Numbered from the stretch's first letter, positions 1 through 8,392 are shown. The stretch is DNA of 15,078 bases from Gracilaria caudata (GCA_030374735.1 JASCIV010000651.1:1-15078); one strand, 5' to 3'. A program made the numbers and translations. The notes: generated from the letters alone by a model not told the origin.

Positions 1-91
1 CCTATCCCCCTCTCTTCGTCAAGCCTGGTGGCTCAGTCTTCCTCACAACCACATTCAGGGACGAGCACGTTCCGCCGAAGACATTGCAAAA

Positions 92-555
92 ATGACCGAC
101 AGTGGCAAAGTTACCTTCAAAATCGTTCTCACATCCGACCCGAAGCTTCCTTTTAAGGTGTAAGTTCAAGTCCTAACTAATAGCAACTCGGCATTTTGTT
201 TCTGCTTCTAACTAAAAGTGGCTTTGCATAATGCGTTTTAGAGTTAATGTGCCTGAAAAGGCTCCATTTACTGCGGTGCTTAAGTTCGCAGCGGAAGAGT
301 TTCGAGTACCGGCGGCTACCAGTGCAATCATCACCAACGACGGAGTGGGAATCAACCCGCAGCAGAGTGCAGGTACGTCCCTTTTTTGTTGTGAGCAGCG
401 AATAACAACCCATATTCTTGCCAAATGCGTGGAGCTCTGACGTTTTGCTGTGCACTGTGTATCACGGTGCGTTGCGACGAAAAGGAAATGTTTTCTTGAA
501 ACACGGCACCGAGCTTCGGCTCATTCCTCGTGATCGCGTAGGGAGCCACATTTGA
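92..555 (+). CDS. UFM1: Ubiquitin-fold modifier 1 (UFM1) precursor, three exons
   Basis: Exons are 92-159, 242-372 and 485-555 and join to an 89-residue protein. Recognition rests on near-identity to animal and plant UFM1, for example KFAAEEFRVPAATSAIITND (residues 37-56) and IPRDRVG (80-86). UFM1 is a small ubiquitin-like protein joined to target lysines by UBA5, UFC1 and UFL1; known roles are ER homeostasis and ribosome quality control at the ER. The precursor ends VG-SHI, so the protease (UfSP family) should remove three residues to expose Gly86, by analogy with the short tail of the human precursor. Exon 1 ends after GT of a Val codon completed by A at 242; exon 2 ends after G of a Gly codon completed by GA at 485. 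The ATG at 92 (context AAAATGA) is the only one giving the conserved N-terminus. The gene converges on the minus-strand gene at 655. Confidence 0.96.
160..241 (+). other. UFM1 intron 1
   Basis: An 82-nt phase-2 intron with donor GTAAGT and acceptor GCGTTTTAG. Two branch-point-like sequences are visible, CTAACTAA near 173 and CTAAC at 208-212; the second lies about 30 nt from the acceptor. Splicing restores the Val-Val-Asn-Val-Pro stretch expected from UFM1 homologues. Confidence 0.92.
373..484 (+). other. UFM1 intron 2
   Basis: A 112-nt phase-1 intron with donor GTACGT and acceptor GACGAAAAG. A CTGAC branch-like motif lies at about 436-440. The acceptor lacks a pyrimidine tract, but it is the one that continues the UFM1 protein (Gly-Asn-Val-Phe-Leu-Lys-His-Gly). 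Confidence 0.9.
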
Positions 556-654
556 AACGATTCGATAAGATAAACAACACGCGAAGCAAAAGGGGTAACA
601 CGTTCCCGCTTTGTTAACGTAAAGAAAAACAAAAAGCAACTTGTCAATTCGACA

Positions 655-1152
655 TCATGCAAATGAGAAGAAGCCCACAATGATATCTGCAGCATAAGCA
701 GCCATAGCGCCGAAAGTTGCGGCTATAACTCCATCTCGAGCTGCTCTTTCAGGCCAATCTGAATTATTTGCAGCAACTCCCCTTCGAACAACGAAATAGA
801 AAGCTACACCCCACCAAACAGTTAGGATAGTGTCTCCAGCGATGGAAATCAACCTAGAAGCGCCGCAAGCACCAGCCGTAACACATCTGAAAATGTTTCG
901 CGCACAACCAACGATGGCGTTGAAGATGAGTGAAACGCCACCGACCGCTATCACGTACGCGCAGAATTGGGTACCCGTAAACGATCCCGTTCCACCCGAA
1001 CCGTCTAATAGACAGCTTGACTCAAAATCCAGTCCATCGCGATTGACCTTGAGTAGGCGCCAGCTGGTTATCACGATCACTACGAGGGCGCACGCGATTT
1101 GGATTAAGTCCAGCGCCAGACTGAGAACCTTCGTGGTTGTTTTCTTGGCCAT
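655..1152 (-). CDS. Small four-helix membrane protein, MARVEL-like
   Basis: A 165-residue intronless frame starting ATGGCCAAGAAA and ending TGA. Four hydrophobic segments lie at about residues 11-31, 63-83, 107-122 and 142-163. The N-terminus is short and basic (MAKKTTTK), and a Cys/Gly/Ser-rich loop between segments 1 and 2 contains the tract GSGGTGSFTGTQ. This layout (about 160 residues, four spans, short tails) is that of MARVEL/tetraspan-type proteins, which act in membrane apposition and vesicle traffic, but I see no signature that proves the family. The frame stays open further 5' to 1311, but that extension would cross the putative TATA box at 1270; the ATG at 1152 is therefore preferred. 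It converges on UFM1 with about 100 bp between stops and has no clear AATAAA. The protein is real with good probability; the family name is inference. Confidence 0.72.
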   Translation of the reverse strand: MAKKTTTKVLSLALDLIQIACALVVIVITSWRLLKVNRDGLDFESSCLLDGSGGTGSFTGTQFCAYVIAVGGVSLIFNAIVGCARNIFRCVTAGACGASRLISIAGDTILTVWWGVAFYFVVRRGVAANNSDWPERAARDGVIAATFGAMAAYAADIIVGFFSFA

Positions 1153-1269
1153 TGTTTTGAGTGAGAACGAGTGAGAGTGTACAAAGGTAGTCGTCGAAGT
1201 GTTTTGTAGAAGTGAACGTGATGAGATGCGATGGAGAGTCTTGTTCGGGTGCGAAAAGGTTTCCGCCGG

Positions 1270-1276
1270 TATATAT
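1270..1276 (-). promoter_or_regulatory. Putative TATA box of the four-helix membrane protein gene
   Basis: TATATAT, reading ATATATA on the minus strand, lies about 118 bp upstream of the ATG at 1152. Transcription would start near 1240, leaving a leader of roughly 90 nt. It is the only TATA-like sequence I noticed in this interval. Confidence 0.55.
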
Positions 1277-1279
1277 GTG

Positions 1280-2760
1280 GCCCAGGTTGTATTATGAAGA
1301 TGACGTCGCACAGAAACACTGCTGGAAGTGGAGCGAGGTGCTTCCCGATTGGGGCTTTCCGCGGTTAGGTAGATATAGGCGGAGAAAGTCGGCAGTCATT
1401 GTTGTTGCCGGCCTCACGGACGCGATGTGGGAATTGGCGCGCGCGCGCGGGACGTTGCAGCAAATGCTACGTCCGTATGAGCAACTTGCAAAAAGTTACA
1501 TTGCTGTTGTGCACGGTATCGGTTTTGAATTCTAGTGGCAAATTAAACGGCCCAGTTGTGCATTTTTGCATTGCCCACGTTCATTGGTCGCTGTTTGACG
1601 TGGCAGCACCTCGCTGTTGATGACATCTGCAGTTTGCAGTGGAGGCTCTTATTATGAAGTCTTACCTCTCGCATATCTTTGAAACTCGCAATGCAAGCGT
1701 ACCGGGGCGAAGGTAAGGTTAGCGTTCTAAGCTTGTAACGGTAGCGTTCTTACTTGACAGCAACTCAGTTCCTAACGTAAACAACGCGTCGAGGCCAGTT
1801 TCAAGTGGCGCTGAGCTTCGCCGTTTTGTTTGAATTCAAACTCCTCGACAGGAATTTGAAAGCCAATCCCTTCGCGAGCGAAGTCAGATATGTGCACAGG
1901 GTAGAGCGTAGTTTGTGATTAAATCTTCATTTCTGGGGAACAATCACCCTCTCTCAGGACGGCAGTGGGGGTTTTCTTTATGTCATATGTTTTGGGACAA
2001 GCGTTTAGTGCAAAAGATTGTTTTTGACAAAGAAATCTGAAACTGATGCTGGCTCATTGTGGTAATGTGGGGTAGATTGATCCTCGCGTACAAAAGGTTC
2101 GACAGATTGCGATCAGATTGTGAAATGAAGCACGGAGTGCAACAGGATTTGAAAAGAAGTTTGGAATTGCAATAAAGAATTGCGATGAAGTTGGAGGTTG
2201 GCAATCGGATTGGACGTCACTGAAAGGACTGTAATCCGATTGTCCTTATCCCTGAATTTACGAACAGGAAATGTGTGCTTTGCTTTTGTTTAATGAAGTC
2301 ATCGCCAATTTGGTAACCTTGAACCCTATTGTATGATATGAGAGGAATCCCTTAACAGGGTGAAAGAGCAGTGATTAGTTTGCTCGGCTTTTCAACCACT
2401 TGCGACCCATGAGTTATACATATCCTTACTTCTTTACAAGTACGTTCCTTCGCCGATACAATTTATAATGAGGAAGATACATCCAATCTTTTTTGGGAGA
2501 GCCACCGAATGAATAATTCAAAACTCTTCCATTTTCGTCTTCATTACGGATATTTCAGATTGATTACTTCTAGATTTTATGATTAGAGCATATATACTCC
2601 GCAGAGCCCTGCGGGAAGCTTAAATGAGCTGTTCATCGCTGCCACGGTGGTACAAGACTGTAGCTTACCGTTCAACTTTATCAACAAGAAGAGATAGCGA
2701 TTTAGAGGCAAAGCAACACTTCACGAATGCATCATGTTTTCTGCTGGTTCAGTACTGCTA
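1280..2760. other. Gene-free interval, no recognisable gene
   Basis: I see no convincing coding region here. The open frame at 1212-1535 (+) starts on GTG, overlaps the promoter and leader of the minus-strand gene and has no recognisable motif. Composition falls from GC-rich near 1.4 kb to AT-rich between 2.25 and 2.6 kb. Two small inverted repeats are visible: CTTCGC-GA-GCGAAG at 1870-1883, and CAATCGGATT (2202-2211) against AATCCGATTG (2233-2242). Between about 2090 and 2245 the word GATTG and its variants recurs. None points to a function. Confidence 0.5.
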
Positions 2761-2882
2761 TTATGTCTCTTTCACCAACATGGATGAGCAGTAATAACGA
2801 AATGACGACGAAAAGCTCCACAGGCTAAGGTGGAAGTGACGGAAGCACACATTCTGTCTTGTAATTTTTTTACGGTGAAAAC

Positions 2883-3719
2883 GGGTTTGATACATGGGAT
2901 TTGCTCCAAATGGAGTTTCTGCGTGTAGAGAATGTTGCCGCAGCGGCCTATTAGATTTACTTCCGCAGAGATCGGAACTCGATCCAAAAAGCAGCACTTG
3001 CCGGAATCCATGTGAGCTCGTTCACAGCGAAGGTTTTTGGCAATGATAAATGCGCCCAAAGTTTGCCCAGTGATTTTGAAGGTTGTGTCCGTGTCTTCAC
3101 GGACTCTTGCTGAACAGTCGATGTATTACAAGGCGACTTAAAGCGTCAAGCGTTTTCCGTAAAATGCCTCGGTGTGGAGTTGCACGAAAAATTCCAGTGG
3201 TGCGCAGTGATTGTTTCGTGGATTCCGAGTTACTGCGGGACAGTCGAAAACGAAAGAATAGATGAGTGTGCTTAACTGGGTTTAATGTTACCAATCGACG
3301 AGCAGGTGGAAGTCGAACATGATTTACTGGATATAAAAGCTGCGTTAAGTTTGAAACATGACAATCGTGGGTTGCTTCCGGAAGATGATGAGAGAAGAAA
3401 AGATTAAAGGCTTTCACGAAATGCAGAGGTGACATTAGCCCAGTTCTACTCTGGGCACACGCCTAAGCTGCACGCAGTGGCGAGCTATCTAGAGAACAAA
3501 ATGCTGCGCTGCGATTGTGCGTTGGGAGTCAAGAAAGGCTGCGAGAACGTCATTTTTCGTTGTTCGTTAACAACCGCTAGCCGACGCGAAGTCTTTCGCG
3601 GTCGTCGGGAGTATCGACAGAAGTCGCTAAGAGAGCTGATAGTGGCAGCGCCACGTCGAAATCTGGCCTTTTTAAGGAGAGAGTATTGTACCTTGAGGTG
3701 CTGCTCAGTTGTTGTGTAA
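2883..3719 (+). mobile_element. Decayed 3' part of a non-LTR (LINE-type) retrotransposon with RNase H
   Basis: One reading frame (codon starts at multiples of 3, for example 2913 and 3063) can be followed from 2883 to the TAA at 3717-3719. It is interrupted by in-frame stops at 2952, 3111, 3273 and 3405, with no obvious frameshift. It contains RNase H landmarks: VFTDS at about 3093-3107 and WIPSYCGTVENERIDECA at 3219-3272, matching the family pattern WxPxHxGxxGNExAD. Next comes the C-terminal region typical of such elements: TLAQFYSGHTPKLHAV at 3432-3479, then a Cys-rich CDC...CENVIFRC segment whose usual His (EHVxxxC) is replaced by Asn. The end reads LRELIVAAPRRNLAFLRR. The final TAA overlaps an AATAAA at 3718-3723. 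The reverse transcriptase and endonuclease domains are not recognisable upstream, so the copy is probably 5'-truncated, or its 5' part has decayed. It is non-functional. Confidence 0.85.
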
Positions 3720-3724
3720 TAAAG

Positions 3725-4740
3725 AATGAGGATTTGCACACAAGTTGCGCAGTTGAGCAAAATTCGTTTCTCCTATCGACCTGGTCCGTGGTTGTGTGAA
3801 GTGCAGCATCGTGACCTGACAAGTTCAAGAGCCACGGCTGTGGACAATGGACGACGTGAATGACAGCAGCTTCCCGAACCCCGTATGCAACGCACAGTGT
3901 GCGTGTGTAGGGGCACATACAAGTAGTAAGGCTAGTTCTAGCACGAGAGAAGTATGACGAGGCTGCCATTAGTGCACATTGGAGTGCGATTCAGCAGGCG
4001 GCTTGTTCACGTGATGCTTTGACGCAATGGCCACTTCCAGATAATGATCAAGCTCTGAACAACGTTGGAGAGCGTCGCAAAGCGACGTTGAACCAATCAC
4101 ATGATGACTGCAACGTGCTGATAGGCTAACACGATAGAGGTGCTTGTCGACAATCAGGTCGTAAGTTCTTGCTTCTCACACACCTCTCGTGATCAATGCG
4201 TTGGGGAAGAGAGAGCAGCCGCTCAAAAGTTTGCCCAGTGAGTTTTTTCCATGCGAGCCACGATTGGCGCCGTGACACAAGATGACGTGACGCGTCTACG
4301 GCTGGCAACAAGACCACGCTATTTCTCTGTTGTCTTGTCTTGGTCCGAATCTCCTGGAAAGGACCCGAAAACGTGAACAACAGTTCAACAAACCCTCAAT
4401 TTAGTGGCCGCAATTTAGAGCACAGCCCGTGCATGGATCATCCATGATGGCCGCTGCAGGGGTGTGCTCCGCGACAGGATAAATACATATTATGTACGCA
4501 TGTATCACATCATGTTACGCTACGGACAAGAAACGCCTGTCCGGCTCCATGGCGTTGCAACATCGCCGAAGGCAAACGAGCACGTGCGTTGAAGGCACGT
4601 AAACACAATTATAACAATGTGCGTCTTGCCAAGGCAGTCTGCTACAGATGAATCTGTAGCATAACTGGCACGTACAGCGCTTTTGCATATCGTGACAGTT
4701 TCTCGATGATGCTTGTGCTGTAGATACCGCAATAAGCAAC
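3725..4740. other. Gene-free interval downstream of the LINE remnant
   Basis: No gene is supported. Open frames on either strand lack motifs. Small structures seen are the stem CGTCGC-AAA-GCGACG near 4073-4087 and a 15-nt palindrome CATGGAT-C-ATCCATG at 4432-4446. A 16-nt stretch at about 4227-4242 (AAAGTTTGCCCAGTGA) also occurs inside the LINE remnant near 3058, so this interval may contain further element debris too decayed to read. Confidence 0.45.
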
Positions 4741-5467
4741 TGCACGAATGAGCAGCGCACGCTTACCGTGCTCTGCATGGCGGCGAGTAGATATAACCTC
4801 GCGCTCAGCAATAGCCTTACCAAGCTGTCGTTCTGCCGTTGGCCGAGCTCAAAGGAACCTTCGTATCTGGAACCCAAGTCCACGCGTGCCAGCGCAGCTC
4901 GCCATTCCAAGCACAGCGCCGCCGTGCAAGATGACGCGGCGGCACTCAAAACTTACACGCCCTCACCTGCACAAACCGCTCTTCCCGCGCCACCGACAAG
5001 CCATCCGCCACAGCGTTACGCTGTGTAATCCTTAACATTTATACCTTCGCCGACCGGCAATGCGTGAGAAGTGCGTCAAACACTCTCGTTGGAGTGCGCG
5101 CACAGCTGATCGGATTAGCGCTGAGCGCTAGCAAGTCTCAACCGCCGCCTCGCCCTTTATCTTGTCTGCGCTCTCCGAGATGGCGCGCATCCATTGGCCG
5201 CACCGTCGCCTGCAAACTGCAACCCACGCAGCGAGCAGCCGCGCCTCGCCCGTCACGCGCGCCGTGCCGCGTTGTCACAGCACCAAGCGCGCGAGCGCGA
5301 GTGGCAGCCGTCTACACTACTCAGTAGTCTCAGACTCTACTCGCGTGCGATTGGCCCGAGAGGTGTTGGGCATGCCGCCGCCACGCGCCTTCGCCGCCAA
5401 TTTGCCCACAAACGTGGGCCGCCCTCAACGCGTCAAATTTGCCGCCCGCCGTCGACACGCTGTCGCG

Positions 5468-5490
5468 CCCCACCCCACCCCCACCCCCCC
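5468..5490 (-). promoter_or_regulatory. C-tract / G-quadruplex motif next to TATA
   Basis: The plus strand has C runs of 4, 4, 5 and 7 separated by single A bases; the minus strand therefore has four G runs with 1-nt loops. This is a textbook strong G-quadruplex pattern (i-motif on the other strand). It ends directly at the ATAAAAG box at 5491, so it probably belongs to the promoter of the phosphatase gene downstream. A regulatory effect is inference. Confidence 0.6.
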
Positions 5491-5497
5491 ATAAAAG
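5491..5497 (+). promoter_or_regulatory. Putative TATA box of the PRL-type phosphatase gene
   Basis: ATAAAAG sits at the end of a GC-rich stretch, immediately after the C-tract. Predicted transcription start is near 5520, after which the plus strand turns strongly pyrimidine-rich. The first in-frame coding ATG lies about 610 nt further on at 6131. Confidence 0.55.
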
Positions 5498-5519
5498 CGT
5501 GGACCGCCAACAGCACTGG

Positions 5520-6130
5520 TTTCCCCTCCCACTCTCTCCCAACAAGCCAACTCCGGCACTCTTTACTGCCGTCGCTCTTTCTCCTTCCGCTTTCTCCGTT
5601 CCTGCCGCGCGTTTTGTCCGTCGTTGCTCTTAAGCGCCTGTTCCTCGCCATTCGCATCGCACTGCTGCTGCCTTGCCGCCGCCTACTTGTCACTCTCATC
5701 GTTCGCAATTAGCCTGCTTCAAACGCTGCGCCGACCGTCGCCGTCGTGTTCCGCGCGCCCTTCTCTCAACAAGCCCTAATCTTCGCAGCTTCGGCCTGCT
5801 CCCATCGGTTGCGTTTGGTGACCGAACCTCCCTCCTCCTAAGTGTATGGTGGCTGCTTGCTTCGTTTTACTCTCCCTCATTGGGTTCTCTGCTGTAGACG
5901 ACTTTGGCTAGCGCCCAAACACAACTTCACGCTCCCAGCCCGCATCGCACGGCTCTCCCGTCGCTTCATATCGTTGCAAGCTGGCTGTTGTAGCTGCCAC
6001 CCAGCCTTGCTCTTCTCCAAAGGCGGCCTTCCATCCTTCTTTCGGCTTTTCTGACTTTTCTGCTCACTTTCCGTGTCCCGCCCAATTTTATTAACTTCTT
6101 TCGCAAATCGACACGCTTACATTCTTTGCA
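5520..6130 (+). other. Putative long 5' leader of the phosphatase gene
   Basis: About 610 nt, very rich in C and T, with only one ATG (5846) before the CDS, although some nine would be expected in random sequence of equal base use. That ATG opens a 21-codon reading frame ending with TAG at 5909-5911, whose product begins MVAACFVLLSLIGFSA and is hydrophobic. It could be an upstream ORF that limits translation of the main frame. A spliced leader intron cannot be excluded. Longer frames in other phases (for example 5194-5712) cross the TATA box and are low-complexity Arg/Pro/Ser translations. Confidence 0.5.
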
Positions 6131-7009
6131 ATGGTTTTGGGGATTCGAAACAATAACTCTTCTACCATGTATGGCCGAAAGAACTCCTCCTATGCCCCAT
6201 ATACGAGCCGCATCTCGGGGCCTTTGCGAGCTCTCGAGCTTGCTTTCGAGGAAGTCGATTCTCGCAAAGCGGAAATGTATCGCCGTGGGATGCTCCCCGA
6301 CTACCCGACCCTAGTTGAACATGGACCGCTGCGCATTTTGATTTCTTCCTCTCCGTCTGACGAGTCACTCGACGACTATGCGAAGCTCTTGCGAAGCTAT
6401 AACGTTTCTCATGTCGTCCGAGTGTGCGAACATATGTACTCAGCCGAAAATCTGGAGGCACTCGGCTTCCACGTACACGAAATGCCTTTCGCTGACGGTG
6501 AAGCGCCGAGCAGCGAGGTCATTTCGCGTTGGCTTTGCCTTCTCGACAAAGTGTCCGCGCTGTCCAAACATGCTCGAAAGAACCAAAGCAGTCCTTCCTC
6601 AGCATCTCTCGTTTCTGAGTTTGATGAAGGCTCATCTTCTGACTCCGTTACTGAGAAGCAGACGACAGTTGCTGTTCACTGCGCAGCTGGACTAGGACGC
6701 GCTCCAGTGCTTGCTGCCATAGCGTTGGTGGAAGCCGGCATGAGTCCGTTCGAAGCCGTCGGTTCTATTAGGGCTTCGCGTAGAGGCGCAATGAATGGAA
6801 GGCAGATGGCTTTCGTGGAAAGCTACACACGTCGCCCTCCACCTTCCCCGGTCAAGCCTCGGCAACGCTCGCGATCCGGTAGTTTTGTTGGCTCTTTTTG
6901 GCCCTCATTCAAGGCAGCACGCCCTTTCCGTCCCAGGAGCCCGGGGCACAATTCTTCCGCAACTCGCCAGCAGATGAATGCCAACCCGTGCAAACGTTCG
7001 GAGATTTAG
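6131..7009 (+). CDS. PRL (PTP4A)-type dual-specificity protein phosphatase
   Basis: A 292-residue intronless frame. The catalytic P-loop HCAAGLGRAP at residues 183-192 (nucleophile Cys184, Arg190) is almost identical to the HCVAGLGRAP of animal PRL phosphatases. VVRVCE (95-100) carries the Cys99 that in PRLs forms a redox disulfide with the nucleophile, and MPFADGEAPS (118-127) carries the general acid Asp122. RRGAMNGRQM (217-226) matches the family's RRGA(F)NxxQ segment. Differences from animal PRLs (about 170 residues): a 60-residue N-terminal extension, a Ser/Glu-rich insert of about 35 residues (146-178) just before the P-loop, and a basic Pro/Ser/Arg tail (233-292). The C-terminus reads NPCKRSEI, so there is no CaaX prenylation box. 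PRLs bind CNNM magnesium transporters and have weak phosphatase activity; conservation of Cys, Asp and Arg suggests the active site is intact. The start was chosen as the first in-frame ATG (GCAATGG context); Met13 is an alternative. Confidence 0.9.
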   Translation: MVLGIRNNNSSTMYGRKNSSYAPYTSRISGPLRALELAFEEVDSRKAEMYRRGMLPDYPTLVEHGPLRILISSSPSDESLDDYAKLLRSYNVSHVVRVCEHMYSAENLEALGFHVHEMPFADGEAPSSEVISRWLCLLDKVSALSKHARKNQSSPSSASLVSEFDEGSSSDSVTEKQTTVAVHCAAGLGRAPVLAAIALVEAGMSPFEAVGSIRASRRGAMNGRQMAFVESYTRRPPPSPVKPRQRSRSGSFVGSFWPSFKAARPFRPRSPGHNSSATRQQMNANPCKRSEI

Positions 7010-7323
7010 AACGTGGCGCCACTGAAAAGGTCATGTTTTGCGGAGCTACACGCATTTTAGATGACTGGTAACCTATGATACACTTAAGACAACTTCGATA
7101 AAGCTTGTCCTTACGATTATAGTTTCGTTTCGCCCCTCGAAGCGCATTGCTGGGTAGTTCCTTCGAATTGACTATTGCGAATCGAAAGCAAGGCTTCGCT
7201 ACACCTGCTGCCTTCTGTTTGAAGTGTGCCCCAATTTTTTGGACAAGGCACATGTGAATCCTGGGCTACACTTAGACCCTACTCGATCTTCAATCCTTCA
7301 GACGTCATCGCGGACAGGATTTC
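7010..7323. other. Intergenic: phosphatase 3' end and upstream region of next gene
   Basis: About 310 bp between two same-strand genes. No canonical AATAAA is visible; GATAAAG at about 7097 is the nearest resemblance. No clear TATA box for the next gene either. The frame of the next gene's exon 1 remains open back to a TAG at 7273, without an earlier ATG. Confidence 0.4.
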
Positions 7324-8371
7324 ATGAATCGTGCCTTTGCCAGCTTTGCAGAATGTGTTCAAGATGGAGTTATGTCTGCTTGCGGGGCATTCGATACGGC
7401 TTCGTTACAGCGTATATATGACTGCCTCGAAAGTCGAAGGGAGAAGTATTTCGATGAAGGTACAGTTTGACTTCTTCATTTCTCCTTTTCTTCCTCAGAT
7501 GACCTGACATTTTCTCAACGTGACCCTTGAAGACGGAAATGTGGTGGATGTGACGGAAGGTGAGCATTGGAAATTAAGTGTTCGCCGCGTACTCTTTACA
7601 TCTAACCGATTTGGCGTAGCCAAACCTGAACACTCCAACGACCTCGAGTTCTATGTTCTCGACAAACGACTAGACTGGTACTTGTATCCTGCCGAGTTCT
7701 ACAGGGAGTCCTCGTACAATACCCAAGGAAACGGAAGTGGAAATGCCATGGGACAAATGAAGCCACAAGGTCTGCAATCTACAGCACCCTCGGCAACACC
7801 AATCCCTTTCTGTGGGAAAAACGAAGTTCTTGCTAATGCCGCAACCGCCGGTGAACATTATGGCACTTCTCATTCATCTTCAGGCGTTGGAGCTGCTCCG
7901 TGTGCTGCAAATGATCAAGTTTCAGGGCCCGTTCGCACTACAAAGTCGTCTCCAAGAGAAAGCGAGAGGACTAAAAGTCCACCAAATGCCCAAAGAAAGT
8001 CTTCAACTTCTTTTTCGTCCTGCGAGGAGAGGGGGAAAGTTCTCCATGAGCTGGAGAGCAGCGAGAAAGCCGAGCCAGAGCCTTTACATAGTAGAACCTC
8101 GTCCCCAGGAGATAGCATGAAGCCAAAAAGTCCACTGAATGTTCAAGGACATTCTTCAACTTCGTCTTCGTCCACTGAGGTGAGGGAGGAAGGTCTTCAT
8201 GAGCGTGAAAGTAGGGAGAAAGCCGAGCCAGTATTGGAGGTCGAAAAACGTTCTCAAGGCAATGAAATACGGGAGCAATCCCAAGCAATATCTTTTAAGT
8301 CGGAGTTGACTTTTCACACGTTGTGCTCTAATCTGGAGATCGGCAGCTTTCCAGCTAGTTTCCAGTTTTGA
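7324..8371 (+). CDS. Two-exon gene, unknown protein with Ser/Glu-rich repeated tail
   Basis: Proposed exons 7324-7459 and 7533-8371 encode 324 residues. I do not recognise the family. The N-terminal third looks globular: exon 1 starts MNRAFASFAECVQDG and contains LQRIYDCLESRREKYF, and exon 2 begins inside an Asp codon and reads GNVVDVTEGEHWKLSVRRVLF. It later contains LEFYVLDKRLDWYLYPAEFY, aromatic and charged like a folded domain. After this the protein becomes low-complexity (Ser, Pro, Glu, Lys) and holds a two-copy 51-residue repeat. Exon 1 was joined because it is open, ends in a good donor (GAAG/GTACAG) and restores phase exactly; without it the exon 2 frame has no ATG near its 5' end. 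The ATG context (TTTCATGA) is weak and a further upstream exon is possible. An AATAAA at 8393-8398 fits the 3' end. Function unknown. Confidence 0.62.
7460..7532 (+). other. Intron of the unknown two-exon gene
   Basis: A 73-nt phase-1 intron with donor GTACAG, a long pyrimidine tract (7470-7496) and acceptor CTTGAAG ending at 7532. A CTGAC branch-like motif lies at 7504-7508. A second acceptor, CCTCAG ending at 7498, follows the pyrimidine tract better but leads to a stop after 11 codons and cannot enter the downstream frame, because a TGA lies at 7505-7507. Confidence 0.58.
7943..8248 (+). repeat. Tandem 153-bp coding repeat, two copies
   Basis: Units 7943-8095 and 8096-8248 encode two 51-residue segments of the unknown protein. 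They share the pattern SSP..S...KSP.N.Q..SSTS.SS followed by LHE.ES.EKAEP. The spacing is exactly 153 bp, and DNA identity is roughly three quarters by eye, so the duplication is not recent. The units are disordered in composition. Confidence 0.85.
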
Positions 8372-8392
8372 TTACTGCTGATGTTCTCAAGG

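Noticed and set aside
1212..1535. Plus-strand open frame of about 107 codons upstream of the four-helix membrane protein
   Set aside because: It starts on GTG, overlaps the promoter and leader of the minus-strand gene and shows no recognisable motif.
3097..3969. Minus-strand open frames opposite the LINE remnant
   Set aside because: They are the complement of the recognisable RNase H and C-terminal frame; composition is that of a shadow frame.
4515..5035. Overlapping open frames on both strands (for example 4515-4949 minus, 4748-5035 plus)
   Set aside because: They lie in increasingly GC-rich DNA where open frames occur by chance; no motif, no conserved architecture and no promoter of their own.
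5194..5712. 172-codon plus-strand frame rich in Arg, Pro, Ser
   Set aside because: It runs across the C-tract, TATA box and leader of the phosphatase gene; low-complexity translation of GC- and pyrimidine-rich DNA.
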